64,000 nt of DNA, from the IMG/VR virus record IMGVR_UViG_3300028581_000028, positions 20,314 through 84,313 of that record, one strand, 5' to 3'. Source of the stretch: a virus. Below, one piece after another: positions 7,166 through 15,689 of this stretch. The notes beneath the pieces were generated by a model, which was not told the DNA's origin, made no database searches, and was given only the letters and a program-made list of their open reading frames with translations. Numbering within the stretch: the first letter of the stretch is position 1; each line of letters begins with the position of its first letter. A program made the position numbers and the translations under genes.

Positions 7166-9158
7166 GAGCTTTTAATTGTGAATAATATAATTGTCCAATA
7201 ATATCATTAAAATCGGGATGTTTTACAATTTCGGGTTCGCCTTGTTTTGTTCTTTCTACCGCAGTCAGTAAAAAGCCCAGCAATGCGTAAAAATATTTTA
7301 TGTACTCTGACCTTTTCTCTTCCCATAACGCAAACTTACTAATTTTTGATTCATCATCAAAATTAATAAACATCGTTAAGTTATTCTCCGTGTAAATGAT
7401 TTGTTTATCAACAACCAAGCATACATTATGATTATCGTTAAAAATAGATACCCCCAGCCAGTTAGCACCCTCTTCAGCGTAGGATATTTGTGTGTTTAGT
7501 AAATTAAGCACCCCTAATTCTTTTAAACAGTCCGCTAATATTGACTTGTAAGCTATTTCTGGATCAAAATAATCTGGGTTTATATACTGTACATAACGCA
7601 ATAAACTCTTGGCTACTTCCCGATCTAAATCTTGCAATTCCTTTACGGTAATATCTGGGATTTCGCTTTGGGTTCTTCCACTATATTCGTTAAGATACAA
7701 TAACGATCTTTTTAACGCTGGAGTTAAATGACTACGCATAAAAGCACCCGTGTCGGCTGGATATACGTTATAATTTCTAAACTCTTCTGCAATTTTAATA
7801 AATACTTTAAATGCAAGAGATTCAAATAATTCCCCAGTATCTGCTCTGGGTTCGACCAATATTAAATCCTTAGTATTTACCCATCCAGAGTTAATTTTTA
7901 AGTTTGGATCATTAATTTTTGTAATATTATCCAGCCAAACAAAATTGCCACCGATCCCGTTTTGTAGACCGTTGTATGGATTACCCCAAGATATGTACTT
8001 AGTGCCAATTATTCCAGAATACCCCTCTTGTTTATCATTAAGATACTCTACTTTATCGCCATAAGTTGCAATTTCGCCTCTTAGAAATTGTTCTTGATCA
8101 TCCCAGCCATTATAAGATAATACATAATATTTGTTTATATCCGAATCAATATCGTAAGCGTACCCAATAGCACCGTTGTTTTTATGATTATGCTTTACAA
8201 CAACATAATTCGGAGCTTTAAAATAAATATCATCCTCAAACCAAAAATCGCCTTTGGGCTTATCGTTTGGATCGGCATATATTACAGTAACATTTGCCCT
8301 TTGTTTTTCTGTTTTTTGATTTACAAAATTAACAAGTGCGTAATGTTTTTGATCCCTACTAAGAACGGAATCCCCAATGGTTACAAACGCATCTGGTCTA
8401 ATATAAACATCCTCGCCATCAATGTTTACAAGAAAATTAGCCTTTTGTTGACCAATTTTTTGTTTATCTAATATGCAAGTTTTACCAGCATATTGCCCGT
8501 GAATTATATAGCCAGTAATCTCGTTTTCTTTTTCATCTTCTCCTTCGCCTTGACCTTCTCCCTCGCCCTCTCCTTCACCTTGACCTTCTCCCTCGCCCTC
8601 ACCTTCACCCTCACCTTCTCCCTCTCCTTCACCCTCACCTTCTCCTTCGCCATTGCCTTTTCTTTTACCCTTTCCTTTTCCTTTGCCAGAACCACCACCT
8701 TCACTTTCGCCATCATCTTCTCCAGAGTCTTGACCTTCGTCATCGCCCTCGCCTTGATCTTCGCCTTCTCCTTTGCCCTTTCCTTTTCCTTTACTTTTTC
8801 CTTTACCAGTACCTTTACTTTCGCCATTATCTTCGCCAGAGTCTTGACCTTCTTGATCGCCTTCTCCCTCGCCTTGACCTTGACCTTCTTGATCGCCTTC
8901 TCCCTCACCTTGACCTTGACCTTCTTGATCGCCTTCTCCCTCACCTTGACCTTGACCTTCTTGTTCTCCCTCGCCTTGACCTTGACCTTCTCCATCGCCA
9001 TCTTGACCGCCTTGACCTTCTTCGCCACCCTCAGAACCACCACCACCACCCGTACCGCCTTCGGTCTTGGGGGCTTGACCTTGTTCTGTAGTTTTCTCTT
9101 CTGGATCGAGTCCGACTGTTACAATTTCGGGATCGTTATTTTCATCATTCTCTGCCAT
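7149..9158 (-). CDS. large protein with Gly/Glu/Gln/Lys low-complexity region
   Basis: A 669-aa protein. Residues about 33-211 consist almost only of Gly with Glu, Gln, Asp and Lys. They include three exact 12-residue units (residues 70-105), a GKGKGK section and a long GEGEGE tract. From about residue 215 a normal globular protein follows. It begins with a beta-rich segment (YIIHGQYAGKTCIL, small-barrel-like) and ends in a helical domain. The low-complexity part is probably disordered. No catalytic site is recognised in the C-terminal part. It stands next to the polyvalent 1195-aa gene and is probably made from the same transcript. Confidence 0.6.
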   Translation of the reverse strand: MAENDENNDPEIVTVGLDPEEKTTEQGQAPKTEGGTGGGGGSEGGEEGQGGQDGDGEGQGQGEGEQEGQGQGEGEGDQEGQGQGEGEGDQEGQGQGEGEGDQEGQDSGEDNGESKGTGKGKSKGKGKGKGEGEDQGEGDDEGQDSGEDDGESEGGGSGKGKGKGKRKGNGEGEGEGEGEGEGEGEGEGEGEGQGEGEGEGEGQGEGEDEKENEITGYIIHGQYAGKTCILDKQKIGQQKANFLVNIDGEDVYIRPDAFVTIGDSVLSRDQKHYALVNFVNQKTEKQRANVTVIYADPNDKPKGDFWFEDDIYFKAPNYVVVKHNHKNNGAIGYAYDIDSDINKYYVLSYNGWDDQEQFLRGEIATYGDKVEYLNDKQEGYSGIIGTKYISWGNPYNGLQNGIGGNFVWLDNITKINDPNLKINSGWVNTKDLILVEPRADTGELFESLAFKVFIKIAEEFRNYNVYPADTGAFMRSHLTPALKRSLLYLNEYSGRTQSEIPDITVKELQDLDREVAKSLLRYVQYINPDYFDPEIAYKSILADCLKELGVLNLLNTQISYAEEGANWLGVSIFNDNHNVCLVVDKQIIYTENNLTMFINFDDESKISKFALWEEKRSEYIKYFYALLGFLLTAVERTKQGEPEIVKHPDFNDIIGQLYYSQLKALENAI
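8844..8951 (-). repeat. three tandem 36-base coding repeats
   Basis: Three near-identical 36-base units encode the 12-residue unit GQGEGEGDQEGQ inside the low-complexity region of the 669-aa gene. A fourth, diverged unit lies next to them. Such repeats can expand or contract by slippage and can also be collapsed by assembly. Confidence 0.75.
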
Positions 9159-9167
9159 ATCAATATT

Positions 9168-12100
9168 TTATTTTTTAGATTCCATTTTTTCACGAATCAA
9201 CTTAAACGTATTATAATAAGGTTCAACCGAATTTATGGTAAAATTGGTATAATCGCCACCGCTTAATTCTCCGATTATGTTTTTACCTTCTTTTATTTTA
9301 ACCGTATAATTATTAAACGAACTCATCGTATATTCTCTTTCTCCATTACGAGATGCCCTATCATCATCGGACATATAATCACGAATATACTCATTCTTTG
9401 TGCTGGTCTTTAATTTGCGATATATTTGAGTAAACACCCATAATCTGCGTAACCTCTCGCCCAGCCTTTTATCATCGGTCATTGCCTCTCGATCTGTAGC
9501 AAATACAGTACTCCGTTTAGCTTGTTTGTAAACGGAATCCCGATTATCTATGCCAAATTGCTTTAACAAATCGGCTATACTTATTTTACTGGCTTTTTTA
9601 ATCAGCTTTTCGATATGTTCGGGGCTATCTTTTGTTGGCTTTGGCTTATCGCTGGGAGTTGCTTTTTTGCGAACAACCTCAGTTGGAGGAAGCCCGTTTT
9701 TAGCCCGTAATTTATTGACCGCCCTACGAACATCCTCGTAGTATTCTTTAGATACAAATTTATTACCCTCTCTGCCAGTAGCCAAAACAACCTCTAATTC
9801 AGCAATTCTGGTTAATGCCTTTTCCTTATTTTTATCTGTAGAAGCACCGCTTGTTTCTGGTTTTGTTTCGGCTGGTTTATCCGTACCCTTTACTCCTTTT
9901 TTAAGAATTGGCACTTCGGTTTTTAAGGCTATTTTATGTGCCTCTTCATAGCTCATATTTTCGTAAACCATTAACTCGAACTCAGTAAGCTCGTGCTTAA
10001 TAGTAGCCTCTCTGCCAACCGCATCCAAGTCTTGATCGATCCAAATTTCGTTTTTGGGAATAAATTCGTAATCGCTTGATACAAAATGGTGACCGCCCAT
10101 CGTAAAGTCTGGGTAGTGTTTTAAATTAACATAGTTTCTGTTTACAGAATAAATGTAAACCTTTTTATTTCTGATTGGAACTACTTTAATAAGTACGGTA
10201 TTTAGTCCATCTTCGGGCTTTGGGGTTTTCGTTTTTAAAACCTCAACAAACCATTTATTTTTATCGGGAATATATTCAAACCCTACTTGTTCGGCTAATT
10301 CTTTTAAATTACTGTAAGTTTTTCCACCGTAAGTAAATCCGCCATCGGCTTGTGTAACAACCCCATAATATTCTTTTAAATAATTACGCAATTGGTTGGC
10401 GGTATACCATTTGCCTTCCGCATTTTCTTCTGGTTCGCCATCCTTTTCGCTTTGGGCTGATGCCTCGCTGGGCTTTTGCTCTGGCTTTTTAGTTGGCTTT
10501 TCTGGAGTTGGAGGAACTGCATCTGTAAGGTCGTTCAGTTTTTTAACAAATATCAGCATATTTAAAAACTGGGTGTCCTCCTCCTTGTTTTCTTTAGGGA
10601 AGAATATTTTATCAAGTGCAGTATTTACGATCTCGATGTTTTTATCCATCAATTTACGGTCTACAGTTATATCATAGTTTAAATCTTCTGAGAATTTTTG
10701 TTTTACTAAATAGCATAAAAATAATTTACAAAAGACTTCTTCGACTCCGCCAAGTTCCTTAATTGTATTTGGATCGATTCCTACCGCAATGGCATCGTTT
10801 ATGGCTGGTCTTCCAATAAGGTCTGCTATAATATGCCCAAGCTCGTGCAATAACGGTTCTGGTGTTGTAGATTCGAATAAGTGAATTGTGTACTTGCCAT
10901 CTTCCGCCAACTCGATTGCACCATCTGGCTTATTGGTAGGGATGCCATCAAGCTCAAAATCATCAAAAATAACTGATACTTTATCGTCATCGATTGACTC
11001 GGATGTCATTGGCAATAAGTACCCAGCAAGTTCAACTTCCGACTTTGAGCTTTTTTGAACCTCCCTTGATTCTACCTCGCCAAGAAGTGCCTCGTATGTA
11101 TTAAAAAATATATTTGATACTTGTTGCTCCGTATAGCCTTGTCCCAGCATCCTATTGGCAATAACTCCAGCGTCCCTCATATATCCAAAAACCGTATCCA
11201 TTTGTTTTAACATAACATCACCGAAGTACTTGTTAAGGCTATCGAGTTTTGCATTATCCAGCTTTTTTAACACCACCATCATATTAGCGTTCAAGTGCAA
11301 CTCCATTAAGCCATCAACGACCATTTTAGTATTTTCGTAATATGCTTTATCGTTATCGGGCTTGTACATTAACTCAACCGCCATTTGTCCGAACTTGGCA
11401 AAACAGTCTTCCAGTATTACATTGTATTTTTCAGCACTATAAAGCCCTCCGCTTTTAGCATTTCTGGTATATATGTCTATGATATTTTTTAAAACGTAGA
11501 AGTATTTTTTAATATTCTCGCCACCGATTGCTTGGATCATTTTTGCGAGAAATTGATTGCCACCAGTACCAAATCCCTCAATGCGTTGGATTGCGTGTTG
11601 TACCTCGTGAAGTAATACCGTTTTTAAATCATATAATTTGGGATTGCCAAATATCATTATATAATTTAACTCTGGGTTGTAATAAAACGAGTACATCTTG
11701 CTATCTGTAGTCGCAAAAAATATTGGCAAATTAAATAATTTGGGATAATGCTTGTAAAGTGTTGGGTGTTGAAGAATATCGCTTAAATATGTATCCCAGC
11801 CCAATTTTAAATACTCCTCCATTAGCTTTGTAGCCAATTTCCCAGCGTCTTTTGTGGGTACTAATTTTAGTATATTATAAATTTTCGTTGGGTTGTCATT
11901 AACATCAAATCGGCTTCCGTGTTTAAAATAAACATTTGGGGTGTCGTAACTTGGAATAGTCATATCTGCATCCAAAATCGGCTTCCGCCATTTATAATCA
12001 AAGCGATTAAAGTACCAGCCAGTCTTTGCATAAATATCGCTGATAGATAACTTATTTCTATACATATCCTTTGCCTCTTGTAGTTGGGAATCGGCTGATA

Positions 12101-12755
12101 ATAACGCTGATTTTTCGCCAACGTAAAAGTATCTTAACTTATTAATGGAATCGGGGATAAGCCCTCCATCTGGATTCCTTACCGCCATTAATATTTTACT
12201 TACACACTCGCCATAAAACGATTTTCCAGTTTTTGTTTTGTGAAAATGGTCAAGGTTATCGGCAATTGCAATAACTGGAGTCATTACATATTCGGGGATA
12301 TAAAGAAAGCGGTTTAACGCATCTATGTAGTTATCCCGACTATAAATATTGAATATATTATTGAATGTAGTTTCTTGAAGTTTGCGGTTTATGTTTTGTA
12401 AGTCGGTTTTTTTAGCCTCCAAAAAAAATTCGATCAGTTTCTTTTTATGTGCCTCACTTGTTTTGCCATAATAGTAATCCAGTAACCGATAAAACAATGT
12501 GTTTTGAGTGTCAAATGTCGATTGAAAATAGCCTAATGAATAATAAACCCCGTCTTTGTTATAAGGGTTGTTTTTATAAATACTCATCAATATTCTTGGT
12601 ACGATTGCGATGTTTTTAATATCGGTAATTCTGCTTGTTGTATCATCGTACCAGTAAAAAAATGAAATATAATTGCCTTCTTCCAAATTCTTAAATTCGG
12701 CTGGTAAAAACGCACCTATTTCTGTATTTAAAAGGTCTTGTATGGTGATTTTCAT
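9168..12755 (-). CDS. polyvalent-type protein with three metallopeptidase-like motifs
   Basis: A 1195-aa protein. Residues about 240-270 (TGWYFNRFDYKWRKPI) resemble the segment that precedes the zincin in large polyvalent phage and conjugative-element proteins. Then come HEVQH at 383-387 with IEGFGTGGN and a downstream GEVESREVQ (about 559-567), a complete HExxH zincin pattern. A second HELGH lies at 637-641 with a Glu pair near 671-672. A third, HELTEFELM at 921-929 followed by YEEAHKIAL, matches another zincin-like family. Pro/Lys-rich linkers at about 750-780 and 957-980 separate the domains. Polyvalent proteins are thought to enter the host with the DNA and act early. That role here is inferred. 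Confidence 0.7.
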   Translation of the reverse strand: MKITIQDLLNTEIGAFLPAEFKNLEEGNYISFFYWYDDTTSRITDIKNIAIVPRILMSIYKNNPYNKDGVYYSLGYFQSTFDTQNTLFYRLLDYYYGKTSEAHKKKLIEFFLEAKKTDLQNINRKLQETTFNNIFNIYSRDNYIDALNRFLYIPEYVMTPVIAIADNLDHFHKTKTGKSFYGECVSKILMAVRNPDGGLIPDSINKLRYFYVGEKSALLSADSQLQEAKDMYRNKLSISDIYAKTGWYFNRFDYKWRKPILDADMTIPSYDTPNVYFKHGSRFDVNDNPTKIYNILKLVPTKDAGKLATKLMEEYLKLGWDTYLSDILQHPTLYKHYPKLFNLPIFFATTDSKMYSFYYNPELNYIMIFGNPKLYDLKTVLLHEVQHAIQRIEGFGTGGNQFLAKMIQAIGGENIKKYFYVLKNIIDIYTRNAKSGGLYSAEKYNVILEDCFAKFGQMAVELMYKPDNDKAYYENTKMVVDGLMELHLNANMMVVLKKLDNAKLDSLNKYFGDVMLKQMDTVFGYMRDAGVIANRMLGQGYTEQQVSNIFFNTYEALLGEVESREVQKSSKSEVELAGYLLPMTSESIDDDKVSVIFDDFELDGIPTNKPDGAIELAEDGKYTIHLFESTTPEPLLHELGHIIADLIGRPAINDAIAVGIDPNTIKELGGVEEVFCKLFLCYLVKQKFSEDLNYDITVDRKLMDKNIEIVNTALDKIFFPKENKEEDTQFLNMLIFVKKLNDLTDAVPPTPEKPTKKPEQKPSEASAQSEKDGEPEENAEGKWYTANQLRNYLKEYYGVVTQADGGFTYGGKTYSNLKELAEQVGFEYIPDKNKWFVEVLKTKTPKPEDGLNTVLIKVVPIRNKKVYIYSVNRNYVNLKHYPDFTMGGHHFVSSDYEFIPKNEIWIDQDLDAVGREATIKHELTEFELMVYENMSYEEAHKIALKTEVPILKKGVKGTDKPAETKPETSGASTDKNKEKALTRIAELEVVLATGREGNKFVSKEYYEDVRRAVNKLRAKNGLPPTEVVRKKATPSDKPKPTKDSPEHIEKLIKKASKISIADLLKQFGIDNRDSVYKQAKRSTVFATDREAMTDDKRLGERLRRLWVFTQIYRKLKTSTKNEYIRDYMSDDDRASRNGEREYTMSSFNNYTVKIKEGKNIIGELSGGDYTNFTINSVEPYYNTFKLIREKMESKK

Positions 12756-12756
12756 A

Positions 12757-13080
12757 TTATACTATACTTGCCAATATTTGTAAATCGTTAAAAAACCCAA
12801 CGTAGCACCCTTGCTTTGATTCAAAGTCTGGGGATAATTCACCAGTATTTACATCAAAAGCATAAAGTCCGTATCGTTTATCCGATATTGAATAATTATG
12901 ATAAGTCAATACTTGTGATACAACAAAAACATAATTTTTTATCTTATCGTTCACCCCTAATTCGTAATTACTTTCGACCTTATACGTTCCCTTCTCTGGA
13001 AGAGGTTTCAAGGATTCTTGTAAGTTTTTATCAAGGATATAATCGATAATTTTGTCCCTTATTTCTTTTTTAATTTCCAT
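12757..13080 (-). CDS. hypothetical protein, 107 aa
   Basis: Not recognised. The N-terminus is basic and helical; the rest looks beta-rich with many Tyr residues. It lies one base from the polyvalent gene and six bases from the VWA-like gene, so it belongs to the same operon. Confidence 0.5.
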   Translation of the reverse strand: MEIKKEIRDKIIDYILDKNLQESLKPLPEKGTYKVESNYELGVNDKIKNYVFVVSQVLTYHNYSISDKRYGLYAFDVNTGELSPDFESKQGCYVGFFNDLQILASIV

Positions 13081-13086
13081 ATTTTT

Positions 13087-14343
13087 TTATCTGTATTTGG
13101 AACAATCAATATCTTGTCTTTTTGGTTCTTCGCTTGGATCGGGAGGTAAAAACTCGTAGCCCATTTTAGCCAAGATCTCTTTATTTTTAGTTTCGGCATT
13201 ACAGATGATCCTTTTGAGTTCGTTTTTAGAGTCCTCAATAGATTTGATCTCCGCACCTCCTAAGAAATAATAAAGCGTATCTTTTTCTGTTTCAAGATTC
13301 CCTTTTTTCTGCTCTCGATATAATGTTTTTTCAAAAGTCTGTTTACTTGGCATACTTCCTAAACTGGTATCATACTCATCATCGAATAAGTATTGTTGTG
13401 CCATATAGTAACTAAATTGCCTTATTCTGAAAAAACTCGGATCGGCTAAAACGTAAAGCAGACTCAAACTATCCATTGTTTCTGTATAGTCTTTTACGTC
13501 CATAATATTAAAACGATGTCCGTATTGGCGACTGCCATCGAATTTTAAATTAGAGTTGCTTAATCCAATACAAGCAGTTAAGCGTACCGAATACCCTACC
13601 GACTCCAAAAAGTTAGCACATATTACTGCAGTAACCCCAGCCCAATAGGTTTTTTCTCCCCAGTTTTGCCCGACTAAAATAAATAGCCTTACTGCCCGAT
13701 TCGGTCTTGGAAGTTTTTCTTTAAACAAAAACGACTTTTTATTGCTACTGTTAAACTGTTTAACCCCATCCTCTTCCAGTATGGTTAAGACCGCCTCACT
13801 GCCATCAAGATTTAACTTAAATAACAACTGCCCTTCTTTATTTGTCTTTTGTTTTTTATCAGCATCAAATACCTCAACACCCTCACCCAGACCAAAATAT
13901 CTATCGTGTTTTTTACTATACAATGCTGGAGTTTCATCCACTTGCATCATTGCACGTTCAAAACTAAACACTCCGATCTCTTTATCCGTTGGCTTAATAA
14001 CTTCCTTTGGGATAATACCTTGCGATACCTTTTCCAGCATATTTAAGTAAGGAGATAATTCTAAATAAGCCATATTGTACAAAGGCATATTCATAAAATA
14101 TTTCCTTGCCATTGCTTCTTCGTAGTCTGTTGGCAAAGGCTCTCCGTATGCTATAATATTGGAAGCGGTAGCACCAGCCCTTAAACTGTTATTAACAGAA
14201 TTAGGACGACTTTTGATATACGATCCATAACTGGAACGCTGGGTGTCGGCTTTTGCTTTTTCGCAAATCTTATCCCAGTAGTTACAGTAATCGTGTACTC
14301 CCTTAAATTTGATTATCGTTCCTTTTACACTATAGGATGCCAT
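13087..14343 (-). CDS. VWA-like partner of the MoxR ATPase (DUF7192-like)
   Basis: A 418-aa protein next to a MoxR-type AAA+ ATPase. The first part (VHDYCNYWDKICEKA...) is helical and the centre carries a Rossmann-like strand RAVRLFILVG followed by a helix and VGYSVRLTACIG. This is the place where VWA domains carry the DxSxS metal site, but here the loop reads VGQNWG. Metal binding of the classical kind is therefore absent. Phage MoxR neighbours of this DUF7192-like type are known. MoxR/VWA pairs generally act as chaperone or remodelling systems; the substrate here is unknown. Confidence 0.6.
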   Translation of the reverse strand: MASYSVKGTIIKFKGVHDYCNYWDKICEKAKADTQRSSYGSYIKSRPNSVNNSLRAGATASNIIAYGEPLPTDYEEAMARKYFMNMPLYNMAYLELSPYLNMLEKVSQGIIPKEVIKPTDKEIGVFSFERAMMQVDETPALYSKKHDRYFGLGEGVEVFDADKKQKTNKEGQLLFKLNLDGSEAVLTILEEDGVKQFNSSNKKSFLFKEKLPRPNRAVRLFILVGQNWGEKTYWAGVTAVICANFLESVGYSVRLTACIGLSNSNLKFDGSRQYGHRFNIMDVKDYTETMDSLSLLYVLADPSFFRIRQFSYYMAQQYLFDDEYDTSLGSMPSKQTFEKTLYREQKKGNLETEKDTLYYFLGGAEIKSIEDSKNELKRIICNAETKNKEILAKMGYEFLPPDPSEEPKRQDIDCSKYR

Positions 14344-14374
14344 TTTTTCGAGTATTTATTTTGTAAACCGTAGC

Positions 14375-15679
14375 TTACGATTGAGCTTCTGCTTTAGTTT
14401 CTTTTTTCACTTTAACACCCTTGTAGTCGATTCCTCTAAGCCTTACAATATCGGCATTAAATTGCGACACGGATGTTTTTTCAGCCTCGCCCAATATAGT
14501 AGCTAAATTAACCATATTATCGCCCTCAAGCGATTTAAACTGGGCTGTATTTTTAAGGTTTGTAGCTCGATCTTTTGCTAAATCATCAACAAAAGACATA
14601 ATGCTATCTTTTAATGTTTTACCACCAACAAAGCCTTGTCTTGGATCGGGATCAGTTCCTACTGGAGCAAAAGCCAATGGGCTTCTTAGTTTACGAAGCA
14701 TTTGCATTTCGTAAACACGGTTAAAGTTTAACATTGATCGGATAGTGATTGCCTCAACGCTATCTTCCGTTTTCTGTAAAAAGTCTCTCAACCCTTGACT
14801 GATGTTATAAACTGCCTTGTATGTAAGCGAGTATTCGAGTACTCTATCTTCCTTAATTTCGTAAAAGCTTCCAACAAAACGGTCAACCAGCGAGTAGTCT
14901 TGTCTGTTATTTCCAGAGAAGTTACCGCTTGTTGTTTTCATATTGGTATTCCCAGCACCTATAACCATAAAGTCTGGATGTTTTGGGATCGCCTCACCTC
15001 TTCCAGAGGTTAAAATAGCACCCTCATCTGCCGACATTGATAAGGCATCGTTTAAAAGACCAGCAGTATTTGGATCAAGTTTTGGCAATTCATCGATAAT
15101 AAATACTGCACCGTATTTCCACGCCAACTCCATCTGCCCCTCTGTATAACCTCGTATGCTAAAACCACCAACGATTTGCATCGGAGATGTCCATTGGCTA
15201 CAGTTCAAAATATAGTACGGAGGAATTGGCTGGTTTGGATTTGGCGATTTGGAATCGGTTTTTTTATTGGCTTGATATGATCTATTACAATCCTTTGGAT
15301 CGCCCAGTAAATATTTTGCGACATTTTTTGCCATTACTGTTTTACCAGTTCCAGCCTTGCCCCAGAGGTAAACATTATTTTTAAGTAGCAAGTCATCGCA
15401 TATTTGCTTAAACACTCCTTGATTAGTGTTTATTTTACTATCGCAACTGCCTTGTTCCCCTTGTTTCATTGGGTTTTTTGGGATATTGGAACTTTGCGTT
15501 GTCCCAGTTGCAGAAGTCTCTCCTTTTGCCATAATTAAAGTTTTAAGATTTGTATCTAAATTTTCATATTTTACTTCTTTGTTGGCTAATTCTTTTTGAA
15601 TAGCCTTGCTGATTAATTCTTGTTGAGTGATGTGTTCACTTTTCAACTCATCCAACAATTCTTTTACTGCGTCTGCCAT
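14375..15679 (-). CDS. MoxR-type AAA+ ATPase
   Basis: A 434-aa ATPase. Walker A is GKAGTGKT at 107-114, Walker B is VFIIDE at 192-197, and a sensor strand VIGAGNTN follows. The N-terminal 80 residues are helical and not conserved. MoxR ATPases remodel proteins together with a VWA partner, here the product of 13087-14343, 31 bases downstream. The neighbouring helicase gene suggests work on a DNA-bound complex, which is inference. Confidence 0.85.
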   Translation of the reverse strand: MADAVKELLDELKSEHITQQELISKAIQKELANKEVKYENLDTNLKTLIMAKGETSATGTTQSSNIPKNPMKQGEQGSCDSKINTNQGVFKQICDDLLLKNNVYLWGKAGTGKTVMAKNVAKYLLGDPKDCNRSYQANKKTDSKSPNPNQPIPPYYILNCSQWTSPMQIVGGFSIRGYTEGQMELAWKYGAVFIIDELPKLDPNTAGLLNDALSMSADEGAILTSGRGEAIPKHPDFMVIGAGNTNMKTTSGNFSGNNRQDYSLVDRFVGSFYEIKEDRVLEYSLTYKAVYNISQGLRDFLQKTEDSVEAITIRSMLNFNRVYEMQMLRKLRSPLAFAPVGTDPDPRQGFVGGKTLKDSIMSFVDDLAKDRATNLKNTAQFKSLEGDNMVNLATILGEAEKTSVSQFNADIVRLRGIDYKGVKVKKETKAEAQS

Positions 15680-15689
15680 ATTACTGTTT

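Noticed and set aside
8844-8951. Regular 36-base repeats as a CRISPR array
   Set aside because: The units are directly adjacent, without spacers, and encode a 12-residue protein repeat in frame.
8493-9266. 257-aa plus-strand frame rich in Leu, Thr and Phe, and a 181-aa minus-strand Lys/Val frame at 8504-9049
   Set aside because: Both are shadow frames created by the Gly/Glu-rich repeat coding region of the gene at 7149-9158; their repeats simply mirror its codons.
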